This document shows, piece by piece, positions 8,136 through 15,615 of a DNA stretch of 34,093 bases. The notes under the pieces were generated by a model, which ran no database searches, was not told the DNA's origin, and worked only from the letters and a program-made list of their open reading frames with translations. This DNA comes from Alphaproteobacteria bacterium (lineage in GTDB: Bacteria > Pseudomonadota > Alphaproteobacteria > JAEULC01). Position numbers and translations under genes: made by a program. The DNA is taken from NCBI GenBank assembly GCA_020846275.1, contig JADLEG010000225.1, positions 1-34,093 on the forward strand. Direction: 5' to 3'. How positions within the stretch are numbered: the stretch's first letter is position 1; every line of letters begins with the position of its first letter.

Positions 8136-9152
8136 ATGCGCGCGGCCGGGGAAATCCATTTCACCTTCCTGAACGGGCCGGACATCGACCGGCTGGCAAT
8201 GACTGATGCCGAAATCCTCGGCGCGGTGGAAGGCGGGCTTCTGGCCCAGGGCCGTGGCCAAACGGTGATCGAACCCCGCGTGCATCTCCAGCCCGATCCG
8301 GCCTTCCGCGGCCATTTCAATGTGTTGCGCGGCTACATCGCCCCGATCGACCTCGCCGGCGTGAAGATCGTCGGCGACTATGTGGACAACTACAAGCTCG
8401 GCCTGACTTCCGAGATGGCGCTGCTCAACCTGTTCGATCCGCGCACCGGCATGCCGCGGGCCCTGCTCGATGCCGCGCTGATCACCGACATGCGCACCGG
8501 AGCGCTGACGGCGCTGGGCGCCAAATACCTGGCGCGGCGGGGATCCAAGGTGCTGGGACATATCGGGGCCCGCGGCTCGGCCTACTGGAACGTCCGGCTG
8601 ATCGACCACCTGTTCGACCTCGACGAGATCCGGGTGCATTCCAGGCGCAAGGAAAGCCGCGACGACTTCGCCGCCCGCCTGTCGCGCGATCTGGGCAAGA
8701 AGGTGGTGGCGACCGACGACTGGCAGTCCTGCCTGGAGGGCGCCGACATCATGGTCGAGGCCTCGCGCCTGGTCGAACCTGCGCCGCTGCTCAAGACGAA
8801 ATGGATCAAGAAGTCCGCCCTGGTCATGCCCTATGGCACGATGAGCGCGGTCGAGGACGACATCCTGGACGGCATGGACAAGGTGCTTGTGGACGACTGG
8901 GGCCAGTGCAAGCCGGGCACGGGCAAGTTCGGCTGCCTGCGCCGGCACGTCGAAAGCGGCCGGCTGTCGGAGAAAAACCTGCACGGCGAGCTGTGCGAGG
9001 TCGCCGCCGGCCGCAAGAAGGGCCGCGAGCGCGACGACGAGACGATCCTGTTCTGGCACCGCGGCCTGAGCCTCAGCGACATCGCGCTGGGCCACGCGAT
9101 GCTCGAGAAGGCGGCGCGACTAGGCGTCGGCCAGCGCCTGCGCTACGCTTGA
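8136..9152 (+). CDS. Ornithine cyclodeaminase / mu-crystallin family oxidoreductase
   Basis: 338 residues, NAD(P)-dependent family that includes ornithine cyclodeaminase, archaeal alanine dehydrogenase and ketimine reductases. The N-terminal dimerisation/substrate part has GGLLAQGRGQTVIEPRVHL, then a KIVGDYVDNYKLGL segment. The Rossmann nucleotide site is at KVLGHIGARGSAYWN (about 147-161), and DIMVEASR follows a typical strand. The substrate is not predictable. It starts at ATG 8136, divergent from the GT4 gene, and is followed after 23 bp by a class IV aminotransferase, so the two likely act on the same amino/keto acid. The C-terminal DETILFWHRGLSLSDIALG is typical of the family. Confidence 0.85.
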   Translation: MRAAGEIHFTFLNGPDIDRLAMTDAEILGAVEGGLLAQGRGQTVIEPRVHLQPDPAFRGHFNVLRGYIAPIDLAGVKIVGDYVDNYKLGLTSEMALLNLFDPRTGMPRALLDAALITDMRTGALTALGAKYLARRGSKVLGHIGARGSAYWNVRLIDHLFDLDEIRVHSRRKESRDDFAARLSRDLGKKVVATDDWQSCLEGADIMVEASRLVEPAPLLKTKWIKKSALVMPYGTMSAVEDDILDGMDKVLVDDWGQCKPGTGKFGCLRRHVESGRLSEKNLHGELCEVAAGRKKGRERDDETILFWHRGLSLSDIALGHAMLEKAARLGVGQRLRYA

Positions 9153-9175
9153 GCCGCCGCAGAGGAGACACATCG

Positions 9176-10108
9176 ATGCCCGATACGAAACCCGCCACGC
9201 CGCGCGCCAACCAGCGCGTCGCCTGGTTCAACGGCCAGATCATGCCGGAGAGCGAGGTCCGCATCAGCTTCCGCGACCGCGGCGTGAAGTATGGCGACGG
9301 CGCCTTCGACACCACGCGCACCTTCGCGCATCGCATCTTCCGCCTGAAGGACCATGTCGACCGCTTCTACCGCACGCTGAAGTACCTGCGGCTCGACCCC
9401 GGCATGGGGCCGGCCGAGATGTGCCGGCTGACCGAGGACGTGCTGGCGCGCAACCTGCACCTGCTCGACAAGGACGACGACTACTGGGTTTCGCAGCGCA
9501 TCACGCGCGGGACGGAGGACATCGACTACCAGTCGAATACGCCCAACGTCATCATCGAATGCCTGCCGTTGCCCCTGAAGGCGCGCGCGGTGATGTTCCG
9601 CGACGGGCTCAAGGTGATCACCCCGGCGGTGCGCCGCGCCCCGCCCGAGGTGATGAGCCCCCGCGCCAAGACGCACAACTACCTGAACATGATCGTGGCC
9701 GACCAGGAGGTGCGCTCGCAGGACCCGCTCGCCTGGGCGGTGCTGCTCGACATGCAGGGCAACCTTGCCGAGGGGCTGGGCAGCAACATTTTCACCGTGC
9801 GCGACGGCGAGCTCTACACGCCGCGCACGCGCAACGTGCTGCCCGGCGTCAGCCGGCAGACGGTGATCGAGCTGGCCGAAAGCCTGAAGATCAAGGTCCA
9901 CGAGCAGGACATCGACCTCTACGACGCCTATACCGCCGACGAGGTATTCCTGACCTCGACCTCGCTGTGCATCGCGCCGGTGCAGAGCGTGAACGGCCAG
10001 AGCTACGCCGCCAACGGCATCCCCGGTCCGGTCACCAAGCGCCTGACCGACGCCTATATCAAGCTGGTGGACTGCGACTTCATCGGCCAGTACCTGCGCC
10101 GGCTCTAG
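9176..10108 (+). CDS. Class IV (branched-chain / D-amino acid type) PLP aminotransferase
   Basis: 310 residues of fold type IV PLP enzymes. Diagnostic segments are FRDRGVKYGDGAFDTTR (about 32-48), the PLP-binding Lys165 in SPRAKTHNYLN, LAEGLGSNIFTVRDGELYTP and the phosphate-binding LTSTSLCIAPV. Family members include IlvE, D-amino acid transaminase, aminodeoxychorismate lyase and R-selective amine transaminases; the residues that separate these are not clear enough to decide. AGAGGAG lies 7-13 bases before the ATG at 9176. It forms an operon with the upstream cyclodeaminase-like gene, which suggests a shared amino or keto acid rather than general branched-chain synthesis. Confidence 0.88.
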   Translation: MPDTKPATPRANQRVAWFNGQIMPESEVRISFRDRGVKYGDGAFDTTRTFAHRIFRLKDHVDRFYRTLKYLRLDPGMGPAEMCRLTEDVLARNLHLLDKDDDYWVSQRITRGTEDIDYQSNTPNVIIECLPLPLKARAVMFRDGLKVITPAVRRAPPEVMSPRAKTHNYLNMIVADQEVRSQDPLAWAVLLDMQGNLAEGLGSNIFTVRDGELYTPRTRNVLPGVSRQTVIELAESLKIKVHEQDIDLYDAYTADEVFLTSTSLCIAPVQSVNGQSYAANGIPGPVTKRLTDAYIKLVDCDFIGQYLRRL

Positions 10109-10115
10109 AGCTGCC

Positions 10116-10136
10116 TGGCCGCAATGAGTGCGGCCA
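10116..10136. terminator. Perfect hairpin between convergent genes
   Basis: TGGCCGCA - ATGAG - TGCGGCCA forms an 8-bp perfect stem with a 5-base loop, seven bases after the aminotransferase stop and 20 bases before the GST stop. There is no run of T on either side, so it is not a classical intrinsic terminator. It is well placed to protect 3' ends or aid termination of both transcripts. Confidence 0.45.
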
Positions 10137-10156
10137 TGGCGAAAGACGGGAAGCCT

Positions 10157-10822
10157 CTACCCCAGCTTCGGCGACAGCAGCCGGTCGGCCTCGGCGATCT
10201 CGGCGGCGGCCTTCGCCGCGGCGGGGCGCTGGGCGACGCGCGCATGCCAGGCGGCAAGGTCGGGCACCGCGTCGAGCGTCGGCCCGCGCAGCCGCTGCGT
10301 CCACAGCACCATCATGAACAGCGCGATATCGGCGAACGAAAACGCCTCGCAGAGGTAGGCGCCCTGGAGCTGCGCCTGGAAATGCCGGTAGAGATCGCGC
10401 AGCGTCCGCTCGGCGCGCGCGGCCTCGTCCTCGCGATCGCGCTGCCGCGCCGGGTCCGGGTCGGGCGGGGTGGTGCGTCGCATCAGCGGCAGGAGCGGCT
10501 TCAGCATCACGTCGTCGGCGATCAGCTCCAGCAGGCGGCAGCGCGCGCGGGCCTTGGCGCCAGCGGGGTAGAGCGGGGGCGCCGGATAGGCGTCTTCCAG
10601 GTATTCGAAGATAAGCGTGGAATCGAACAGGGTCAGGTCGCCGTCGACCAGCACCGGCACCTGGCCCTTGGGATTGGCGGCCAGGACCGCCGGATGCTTG
10701 GGCTGGTAGCCGGCCGCCTGGGTGAACGGCACCATCTCGCGCTCGAAGGCCAAGCCCTTTTCGCGCAAGGCAATCTCGACCTTGCGCGCGAACAGGCTGA
10801 GCGGCGCGGAATAGAGCTTCAT
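10157..10822 (-). CDS. Glutathione S-transferase family protein
   Basis: 221 residues. The thioredoxin-like N-terminal domain reads MKLYSAPLSLFARKVEIALREKGL. It continues to the cis-Pro glutathione site (GQVPVLVDGDLTLFDSTLIFEYLED, about 53-77), with the Asp-Ser pair that contacts glutathione. The C-terminal all-helical domain contains FSFADIALF, the usual N-capping motif. It would conjugate glutathione to electrophiles or act as a reductase/isomerase; the substrate is unknown. The start ATG has GAGGGAT upstream. A GTTC-N7-GTTC direct repeat sits 19-33 bases before the ATG, suggesting possible LexA control. It is monocistronic and converges on the aminotransferase gene. Confidence 0.9.
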   Translation of the reverse strand: MKLYSAPLSLFARKVEIALREKGLAFEREMVPFTQAAGYQPKHPAVLAANPKGQVPVLVDGDLTLFDSTLIFEYLEDAYPAPPLYPAGAKARARCRLLELIADDVMLKPLLPLMRRTTPPDPDPARQRDREDEAARAERTLRDLYRHFQAQLQGAYLCEAFSFADIALFMMVLWTQRLRGPTLDAVPDLAAWHARVAQRPAAAKAAAEIAEADRLLSPKLG

Positions 10823-10840
10823 GGGCGATCCCTCGGTCTA

Positions 10841-10855
10841 GAACATATCAGGAAC
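10841..10855 (-). promoter_or_regulatory. LexA-like box upstream of the GST gene
   Basis: The minus strand reads GTTC-CTGATAT-GTTC, a direct repeat that fits the alphaproteobacterial SOS box GTTC-N7-GTTC exactly. It ends 19 bases before the GST ATG, a suitable site for a repressor. About one such match is expected by chance in a window of this size, so the position rather than the motif alone carries the weight. Confidence 0.4.
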
Positions 10856-10963
10856 ATCAATCGGCCACAACCGCCGAGAGCGTGACATCAGGCCATTACG
10901 CGGATTTAATGCCCTGGCCATCTGGCGGTAACCCGCCCCGGCCTACATAAGAGTGCATCCGCG

Positions 10964-11025
10964 GTCGGGCTCTTGGGGCAAGCGGCTTCGTTCCATCGCG
11001 GCGCCCGTTGCCCCAAGTGCCCGAC
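10964..11025 (+). promoter_or_regulatory. Long hairpin in the leader of the Do-type protease gene
   Basis: Arms GTCGGGCTCTTGGGGCAA (10964-10981) and TTGCCCCAAGTGCCCGAC (11008-11025) pair over 18 bp with one mismatch around a 26-base loop. The hairpin ends 37 bases before the protease ATG at 11063, leaving the ribosome binding site free. No T-run follows, so it is not an ordinary terminator. A smaller hairpin GGCGG-TAAC-CCGCC lies at 10924-10937. It may control stability or translation of the mRNA, or be a DNA operator. Confidence 0.6.
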
Positions 11026-11062
11026 GCCGCCATCTGAGATGCAAGTACAGGAGATCAATGCC

Positions 11063-12580
11063 ATGACCCTAACCCTGTCGTCCCGGCAGACGACCGCCCC
11101 GACGGCCCGCCGTCGCGCGGCGCTGGCGGCGTCGGCCGCGCTGTTGAGCTTCACGCTGGTCGCACCCGCCTTCGCGCGCGGGGCTCCCGAAAGCTTCGCG
11201 GACCTGGTGGTCCAGGTGAAGCCGGCGGTGGTCAACATCTCGACCACGCAGAAGATCGAAGGCCCGACGGTCAGCCGCGACATTCCGCAGATGCCCGACT
11301 TGCCGGAAGGCTCGCCCTTCCGCGATTTCCTGGAGAAGTTCTTCAACCAGCGCCAGGGCCAGGGCATGGAGCGGCCGGAACGCAAGGTCAACGCGCTGGG
11401 ATCGGGCTTCATCATCGATCCCGCCGGCTACGTGGTCACCAACAACCACGTCATCGCCAAGGCGACCGACATCAAGGTCAAGCTGACGGACAACGGCGAA
11501 TACAAGGCGACGCTCGTCGGCAAGGACGAGAAGACCGATCTCGCGCTGCTGAAGATCGACGCTCACAAGCCGCTGCCTTTCGTGCCCTGGGGCGACAGCG
11601 ACAAGGCCCGCGAAGGCGACTGGATTCTCGCGGTCGGCAATCCCTTCGGCCTTGGCGGCACGGTCACCGCCGGCATCATTTCGGCGCGCGGCCGCGACCT
11701 GTCCTCGGGCCCCTATGACGACTACATGCAGATCGACGCGCCGATCAACCGCGGCAATTCCGGCGGACCGTCGTTCAACATGAACGGCGAGGTGATCGGG
11801 ATCAACACCGCGATCTTCTCGCCCACCGGCGGCAGCGTCGGCATCGGCTTCGCCGTGCCGTCCAATGTCGCCAAGACCGTGATCGCCGAATTGCGCAGCA
11901 CCGGCACGGTCGAGCGCGGCTGGCTTGGCGTGCAGATCCAGCCGGTCACGCAGGACGTGGCCGACTCGCTGGGGCTGAAGGACGCCAAGGGCGCGCTGGT
12001 GGCGGGCATGACCGACAACAGCCCGGCCGGCAAGGGCGGCATCAAGCAGGGCGACGTGATCACGGCCTTCAACGGCCAGCCGATCACCGAGCTGCGTGAC
12101 CTGACCCGCGCGGTCGCGATGACCCGCAAGAACACGGTCGCGAAGGTCGAGGTCGTGCGCGCCGGCAAGAGCCAGACGATCAACGTCACCATCGGCGCCA
12201 TGCCGAAGGGCGAGGAGGTCGCCGCGGCCCAGCCGGACCAGCAGGAAGACAAGACCGCGACCAAGGACAACGAGACCGGGATCGAGACGCTCGGCTTGCG
12301 CCTCGCCCCGGCCTCGGCCGAAACCCGCACCAAGTACGGGCTGAAGGGCGAGGTCAAGGGTGCGGTGGTGGTCGCCGTCCAGCGCGACGCGCCGGCGGCC
12401 GAACGCGGCATCTCGGTCGGCGACGTCATCGTCGGCGTCGGCCAGGAACGCGTCAGCTCGGTCGGCGACGTGGTCTCGAAAGTCAAGCGCGCCTCCGACA
12501 GCAAGCAGAAGGCCGTGCTACTGCTGATCGACCGCAAGGGCAGCGAACGCTTCATCCCGATCCCGCTGTCGAAGACCTGA
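11063..12580 (+). CDS. Do/DegP-type periplasmic serine endoprotease
   Basis: 505 residues. The N-terminal signal peptide (about 1-38) has an Arg cluster at 16-18, a hydrophobic stretch and probable cleavage after AFA. The trypsin-like protease domain has the catalytic triad His129 (TNNHVIA), Asp159 (KTDLALLKI) and Ser233 (GNSGGP). Two PDZ domains follow, about 300-390 (RGWLGVQIQPV .. GDVITAFNGQPI) and about 415-500 (LGLRLAPAS .. GDVIVGVGQERV). It degrades or refolds misfolded envelope proteins. The start at 11063 is chosen because GGAG lies 9 bases upstream and gives a clean signal peptide; the frame is open further upstream. An OmpR-type regulator and kinase follow at once, which suggests a joint envelope-stress function. 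Confidence 0.94.
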   Translation: MTLTLSSRQTTAPTARRRAALAASAALLSFTLVAPAFARGAPESFADLVVQVKPAVVNISTTQKIEGPTVSRDIPQMPDLPEGSPFRDFLEKFFNQRQGQGMERPERKVNALGSGFIIDPAGYVVTNNHVIAKATDIKVKLTDNGEYKATLVGKDEKTDLALLKIDAHKPLPFVPWGDSDKAREGDWILAVGNPFGLGGTVTAGIISARGRDLSSGPYDDYMQIDAPINRGNSGGPSFNMNGEVIGINTAIFSPTGGSVGIGFAVPSNVAKTVIAELRSTGTVERGWLGVQIQPVTQDVADSLGLKDAKGALVAGMTDNSPAGKGGIKQGDVITAFNGQPITELRDLTRAVAMTRKNTVAKVEVVRAGKSQTINVTIGAMPKGEEVAAAQPDQQEDKTATKDNETGIETLGLRLAPASAETRTKYGLKGEVKGAVVVAVQRDAPAAERGISVGDVIVGVGQERVSSVGDVVSKVKRASDSKQKAVLLLIDRKGSERFIPIPLSKT

Positions 12581-12592
12581 TCCAAGGCAAAG

Positions 12593-12665
12593 GCCCCTCG
12601 CCTCCGTCCTTCTCCCCGCGCGGGGAGAAGCGCCCCGAACCCCGGGGCGACGGGAAGCGAGGGGC
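12593..12665 (+). other. Multi-stem hairpin between the protease and response regulator genes
   Basis: An outer stem GCCCCTCGC (12593-12601) / GCGAGGGGC (12657-12665) encloses two inner hairpins, TCTCCCC-GCGC-GGGGAGA (12611-12628) and CGCCCC..GGGGCG (12631-12649). The outer stem is followed by GCTTTCTTTCC, a weak pyrimidine tract. This could be a three-way-junction attenuator that lowers read-through into the two-component genes, or an interspersed palindromic repeat. No other copy was noticed in the window. Confidence 0.5.
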
Positions 12666-12684
12666 GCTTTCTTTCCGGCACCCC

Positions 12685-13365
12685 ATGCGCATCCTCATCA
12701 TCGAAGACGACAACGACACCGCGGCCTTCCTGTCGAAGGGGCTGAAGGAGTCGGGCTTCGCCGTCGACCGGGCGGCGACCGGGCCGGACGGGCTGCATTA
12801 CGCCACCAGCGAAACCTACGATGCGATGATCGTCGACCGCATGCTGCCGGGCATGGATGGGTTGACCATCGTCCAGACCCTTCGCGCCAAGGGCAACGCG
12901 ACGCCGGTGCTGATCCTCTCCGCCCTGGGACAGGTCGATGATCGCGTGCGGGGCCTGCAGGCCGGCGGCGACGACTACCTGACCAAGCCCTACGCCTTTT
13001 CCGAACTGCTGGCGCGCGTGCAGGCGCTGCTGCGCCGGGGCAGTCCGGGGGCCGCCGAGACCTCGATCAAGGTCGGCGATCTCGAGCTCGATCTCCTCGC
13101 GCGCACCGCCAAGCGCGCCGGCAAGCCGATCGACCTTCTGCCGCGCGAGTTCCGGCTGCTCGAGTTCCTGATGCGCCACGCCGGCCAGGTCGTGACCCGC
13201 ACCATGCTGCTCGAGCGGGTCTGGGACTATCATTTCGATCCGCAGACCAACGTCATCGACGTGCATGTCAGCCGCCTGCGCCAGAAGATCGACAAGGGCT
13301 TCGCGCCGGCCATGCTGCACACCGTGCGCGGGGCCGGGTACCGCCTGAGCCCCGAGCCGGCGTGA
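12685..13365 (+). CDS. OmpR/PhoB family response regulator
   Basis: 226 residues. The receiver domain (1-115) has the acidic pocket Glu7-Asp8-Asp9, the phosphoacceptor Asp51 in MIVDRMLPGMDG, Ser79 and Lys101 in YLTKPYAF. The winged-helix DNA-binding domain (about 127-222) ends in VDVHVSRLRQKID and LHTVRGAGYRL, the recognition helix and wing of the OmpR class. It lies between the Do-type protease and its cognate kinase, and the kinase start follows 10 bases after the stop. The layout protease - regulator - kinase resembles periplasmic-stress units in other alphaproteobacteria. No ribosome binding site is obvious; the sequence before the ATG is TCCGGCACCCC. Confidence 0.94.
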   Translation: MRILIIEDDNDTAAFLSKGLKESGFAVDRAATGPDGLHYATSETYDAMIVDRMLPGMDGLTIVQTLRAKGNATPVLILSALGQVDDRVRGLQAGGDDYLTKPYAFSELLARVQALLRRGSPGAAETSIKVGDLELDLLARTAKRAGKPIDLLPREFRLLEFLMRHAGQVVTRTMLLERVWDYHFDPQTNVIDVHVSRLRQKIDKGFAPAMLHTVRGAGYRLSPEPA

Positions 13366-13375
13366 GCCGCCAGGG

Positions 13376-14824
13376 ATGAGCGCCGCGCGGCTGCTGCGCA
13401 CCACGGCCTTCCGCCAGGGCGCGGTCTATGTGGCGCTGTTCGGCGTCGCCGTCGTGGTGCTGTTCGCCTTCCTCTACTGGCGCACGCTCAGCCTGATCGA
13501 CAGCGAGACCGACGCCGCCATCACCTCCGAGATCACCGCGCTCAACGACCAGTACCAGCAGCAGGGGCTGGTCGGCCTGATCCGCATCGTGACCGAGCGC
13601 GCCGAGGCGCATGCCGACGGCGGCAATCTCTACCTGCTGACGCAGCCCGATCTGACGCGGCTCGCCGGCAACCTCGAGCGCTGGCCGGCCGAGGCGCGCC
13701 AGACGCCGGCCGGCATCGTCTTCGATATCGTCGACGAGGAAGGCGGCGCGCTGCGCGCGCGGGCGCGCACCTTCGTGCTCGAAGGCAACAACCGCCTGCT
13801 CGTCGGCCGCGACCTGCGCCAGCGCGCCAACCTGCGCAACCTGATCGCCGAGACGCTCGCCTGGGGGCTTGCCGCGACGATCGGCTTCGGGCTGATGGGC
13901 GCGCTGCTTGTGGGGCGCAACCTGCTGTCGCGCGTCGACGCCATCAACCGCACCGGCCAGCGCATCGTGCGCGGCGAGATGCAGCAGCGCGTGGCGCTGA
14001 CCGGCGCGGGCGACGAGTTCGACCGCCTGGCCGAGAACCTCAATTCGATGCTCGACCAGATCGAGCGGCTGATGACCGGCATGCGCGAGGTGACGGACAA
14101 CATCGCCCACGACCTGCGCGGGCCGCTGACGCGCATGAAGGCGCGCCTCGAGCTGGCGCTGCTGGGCCAGCAGGACCCGGCGCAGCAGCGCGCCGCGATC
14201 GACCAGGCCATTGCCGAGACCGACCGGCTGCTGTCGACCTTCAATGCCCTGCTGGCGATCGCCGAGGCGGAGAGCGGCGCGGTCCACCAGACCATGCAAT
14301 CGATCGACCTCGTGAAGCTGGCCGAGGACGTCGCCGAGCTCTACGAACCGGCGCTGGAGGAAAGGGGGCTTGCGCTCGAAACGCGGCTCGAGCCCTGCCC
14401 CTCCGTGACCGGCGTGCGCCAGCTGCTGTTCCAGGCGCTGTCCAACCTGCTCGAGAACGCGATGAAGTACACGCCCGAGGGCGGGACCGTCGTGATCGCG
14501 ACCCAGCCCGACGGCGCGGGCGCGGCGATCTCGGTCGCCGATACCGGCCCGGGCGTGCCGGCCGAGCTGCGCGAGAAGGTGCTGCAGCGCTACGTGCGCC
14601 TGGACGCCGCGCGCTCGACGCCCGGCAGCGGGCTGGGCTTGAGCCTGGTCGCGGCGGTGGCGAAGCTGCACGGCGCGCGGCTGGCGCTGGGCGACCACAA
14701 CCCGGGCCTGGTCGTGACGATCGCCTTCCCGCACGGCATCAAGGCCGACGTGGCGGCCGGGCCGGCGGCGCAACCAGTGGCCGAGCCGACACCCGGGAAG
14801 CTCGCGGAAGCGCCGGCGTCCTGA
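13376..14824 (+). CDS. Membrane-bound sensor histidine kinase
   Basis: 482 residues. Transmembrane helix 1 is at about 15-36, then a periplasmic sensor region of about 120 residues. Transmembrane helix 2 is at about 158-182, followed by HAMP (about 183-235). The HisKA domain has His245 in DNIAHDLRGPLTRMK, and the HATPase domain carries the N box (LSNLLENAMKYT), DTGPGVP and GSGLGLSLVAAV. It presumably autophosphorylates and transfers to Asp51 of the adjacent regulator. The extended Pro/Ala-rich tail (about 460-482) has no known role. The periplasmic loop and the upstream protease suggest it senses envelope damage, which is inference. Confidence 0.93.
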   Translation: MSAARLLRTTAFRQGAVYVALFGVAVVVLFAFLYWRTLSLIDSETDAAITSEITALNDQYQQQGLVGLIRIVTERAEAHADGGNLYLLTQPDLTRLAGNLERWPAEARQTPAGIVFDIVDEEGGALRARARTFVLEGNNRLLVGRDLRQRANLRNLIAETLAWGLAATIGFGLMGALLVGRNLLSRVDAINRTGQRIVRGEMQQRVALTGAGDEFDRLAENLNSMLDQIERLMTGMREVTDNIAHDLRGPLTRMKARLELALLGQQDPAQQRAAIDQAIAETDRLLSTFNALLAIAEAESGAVHQTMQSIDLVKLAEDVAELYEPALEERGLALETRLEPCPSVTGVRQLLFQALSNLLENAMKYTPEGGTVVIATQPDGAGAAISVADTGPGVPAELREKVLQRYVRLDAARSTPGSGLGLSLVAAVAKLHGARLALGDHNPGLVVTIAFPHGIKADVAAGPAAQPVAEPTPGKLAEAPAS

Positions 14825-14859
14825 CTCCCCTCAGCGGGGGCCGCGCGTCCGCACCCCGC

Positions 14860-15615
14860 CTACCCGAACGCCGCGACCCGCTTGGCGGTCTCGGGGTCGA
14901 GGAAGCCGCGGAGCGTCGCCTCGGTCTCCTCGTTCATCACCGCGTCGAGGCCTGCGCCGCGGCGGCGCGCCAGGATCCGGCGCAGGTCGCGCACCGGCCC
15001 CACCGGCAGCGCCGCGATGCGCTTGGCGGTTGCGATTGCTGTGGGCATCAGCGCGGGGTCGGGCACGACCTTCCAGATCAGGCCCCATTGATGGGCCTCG
15101 GCCGCGCCGAAACGCTCGCCCAGCATGATCAGCTCGCGCGCGCGTTGCAGCCCCACCAGGCGCGGCAGCATCTCCGTTACCCCGCCGGTGACGAACAGGC
15201 CCCAGCCGACCTCGGGGAAGAAGAAGCGCGTGGCCTCGGCGGCGATGGCGAAGTCGCAGTTGATCGTCCATTCCAGCCCGCCGCCGACCGCCCAGCCGCG
15301 CATCGCGCCGACCACCGGCGTGTCGCCCAGCACGATGGCGCGCGTCACGTCCTGGATGCGCTCGATATAGGCGCGGGTCTCGGCCTCGCCGGCGGCCTGG
15401 CTGTTGAACTCCTTCAGGTCGTCGCCGGCGCAGAAGGCGCGGCCGGCGCCGGTCAGCACCACCGCGCGGATGGCGGGATCGCGGTCGGCCGCGCCGAGCG
15501 CGCCGATCAGGCCTTCCAGCAGCTCCGGCACGATCGCGTTCAGCCGCTTGGGACGGTTGAGCGTGATCACGCGCACCCCGTCGCCGGCATCTTCGGTCAG
15601 CACCACCTCGGTCAT
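14860..15615 (-). CDS. Enoyl-CoA hydratase/isomerase family protein
   Basis: 251-residue crotonase-fold enzyme. The first oxyanion-hole segment is GRAFCAGDDLKEF and the second is GWAVGGGLEWTINCDFAIAAE. An FFFPEVGWGLFVTGG segment follows, where canonical hydratases place their catalytic acid. It would act on an acyl-CoA made by the adjacent ligase: hydration, isomerisation or hydrolysis cannot be separated by eye. Its ATG overlaps the stop of the upstream CoA-ligase gene by four bases (ATGA), so the two are coupled. The pair is divergent from a TetR-type regulator. Confidence 0.92.
   Translation of the reverse strand: MTEVVLTEDAGDGVRVITLNRPKRLNAIVPELLEGLIGALGAADRDPAIRAVVLTGAGRAFCAGDDLKEFNSQAAGEAETRAYIERIQDVTRAIVLGDTPVVGAMRGWAVGGGLEWTINCDFAIAAEATRFFFPEVGWGLFVTGGVTEMLPRLVGLQRARELIMLGERFGAAEAHQWGLIWKVVPDPALMPTAIATAKRIAALPVGPVRDLRRILARRRGAGLDAVMNEETEATLRGFLDPETAKRVAAFG

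Noticed and set aside
10973..11062. Upstream start for the Do-type protease
   Set aside because: It would place the long leader hairpin inside the coding region and bury the signal peptide; ATG 11063 has a good ribosome binding site.
11063..11182. Twin-arginine signal on the protease
   Set aside because: There is an Arg cluster (residues 16-18), but the following residues do not match the Tat consensus well and Do proteases normally use Sec. Left open rather than claimed.
14825..14859. Terminator CCCC-TCAGC-GGGG between the kinase and enoyl-CoA hydratase genes
   Set aside because: The stem is only about four to five pairs and has no T-run; too weak to list as a feature.
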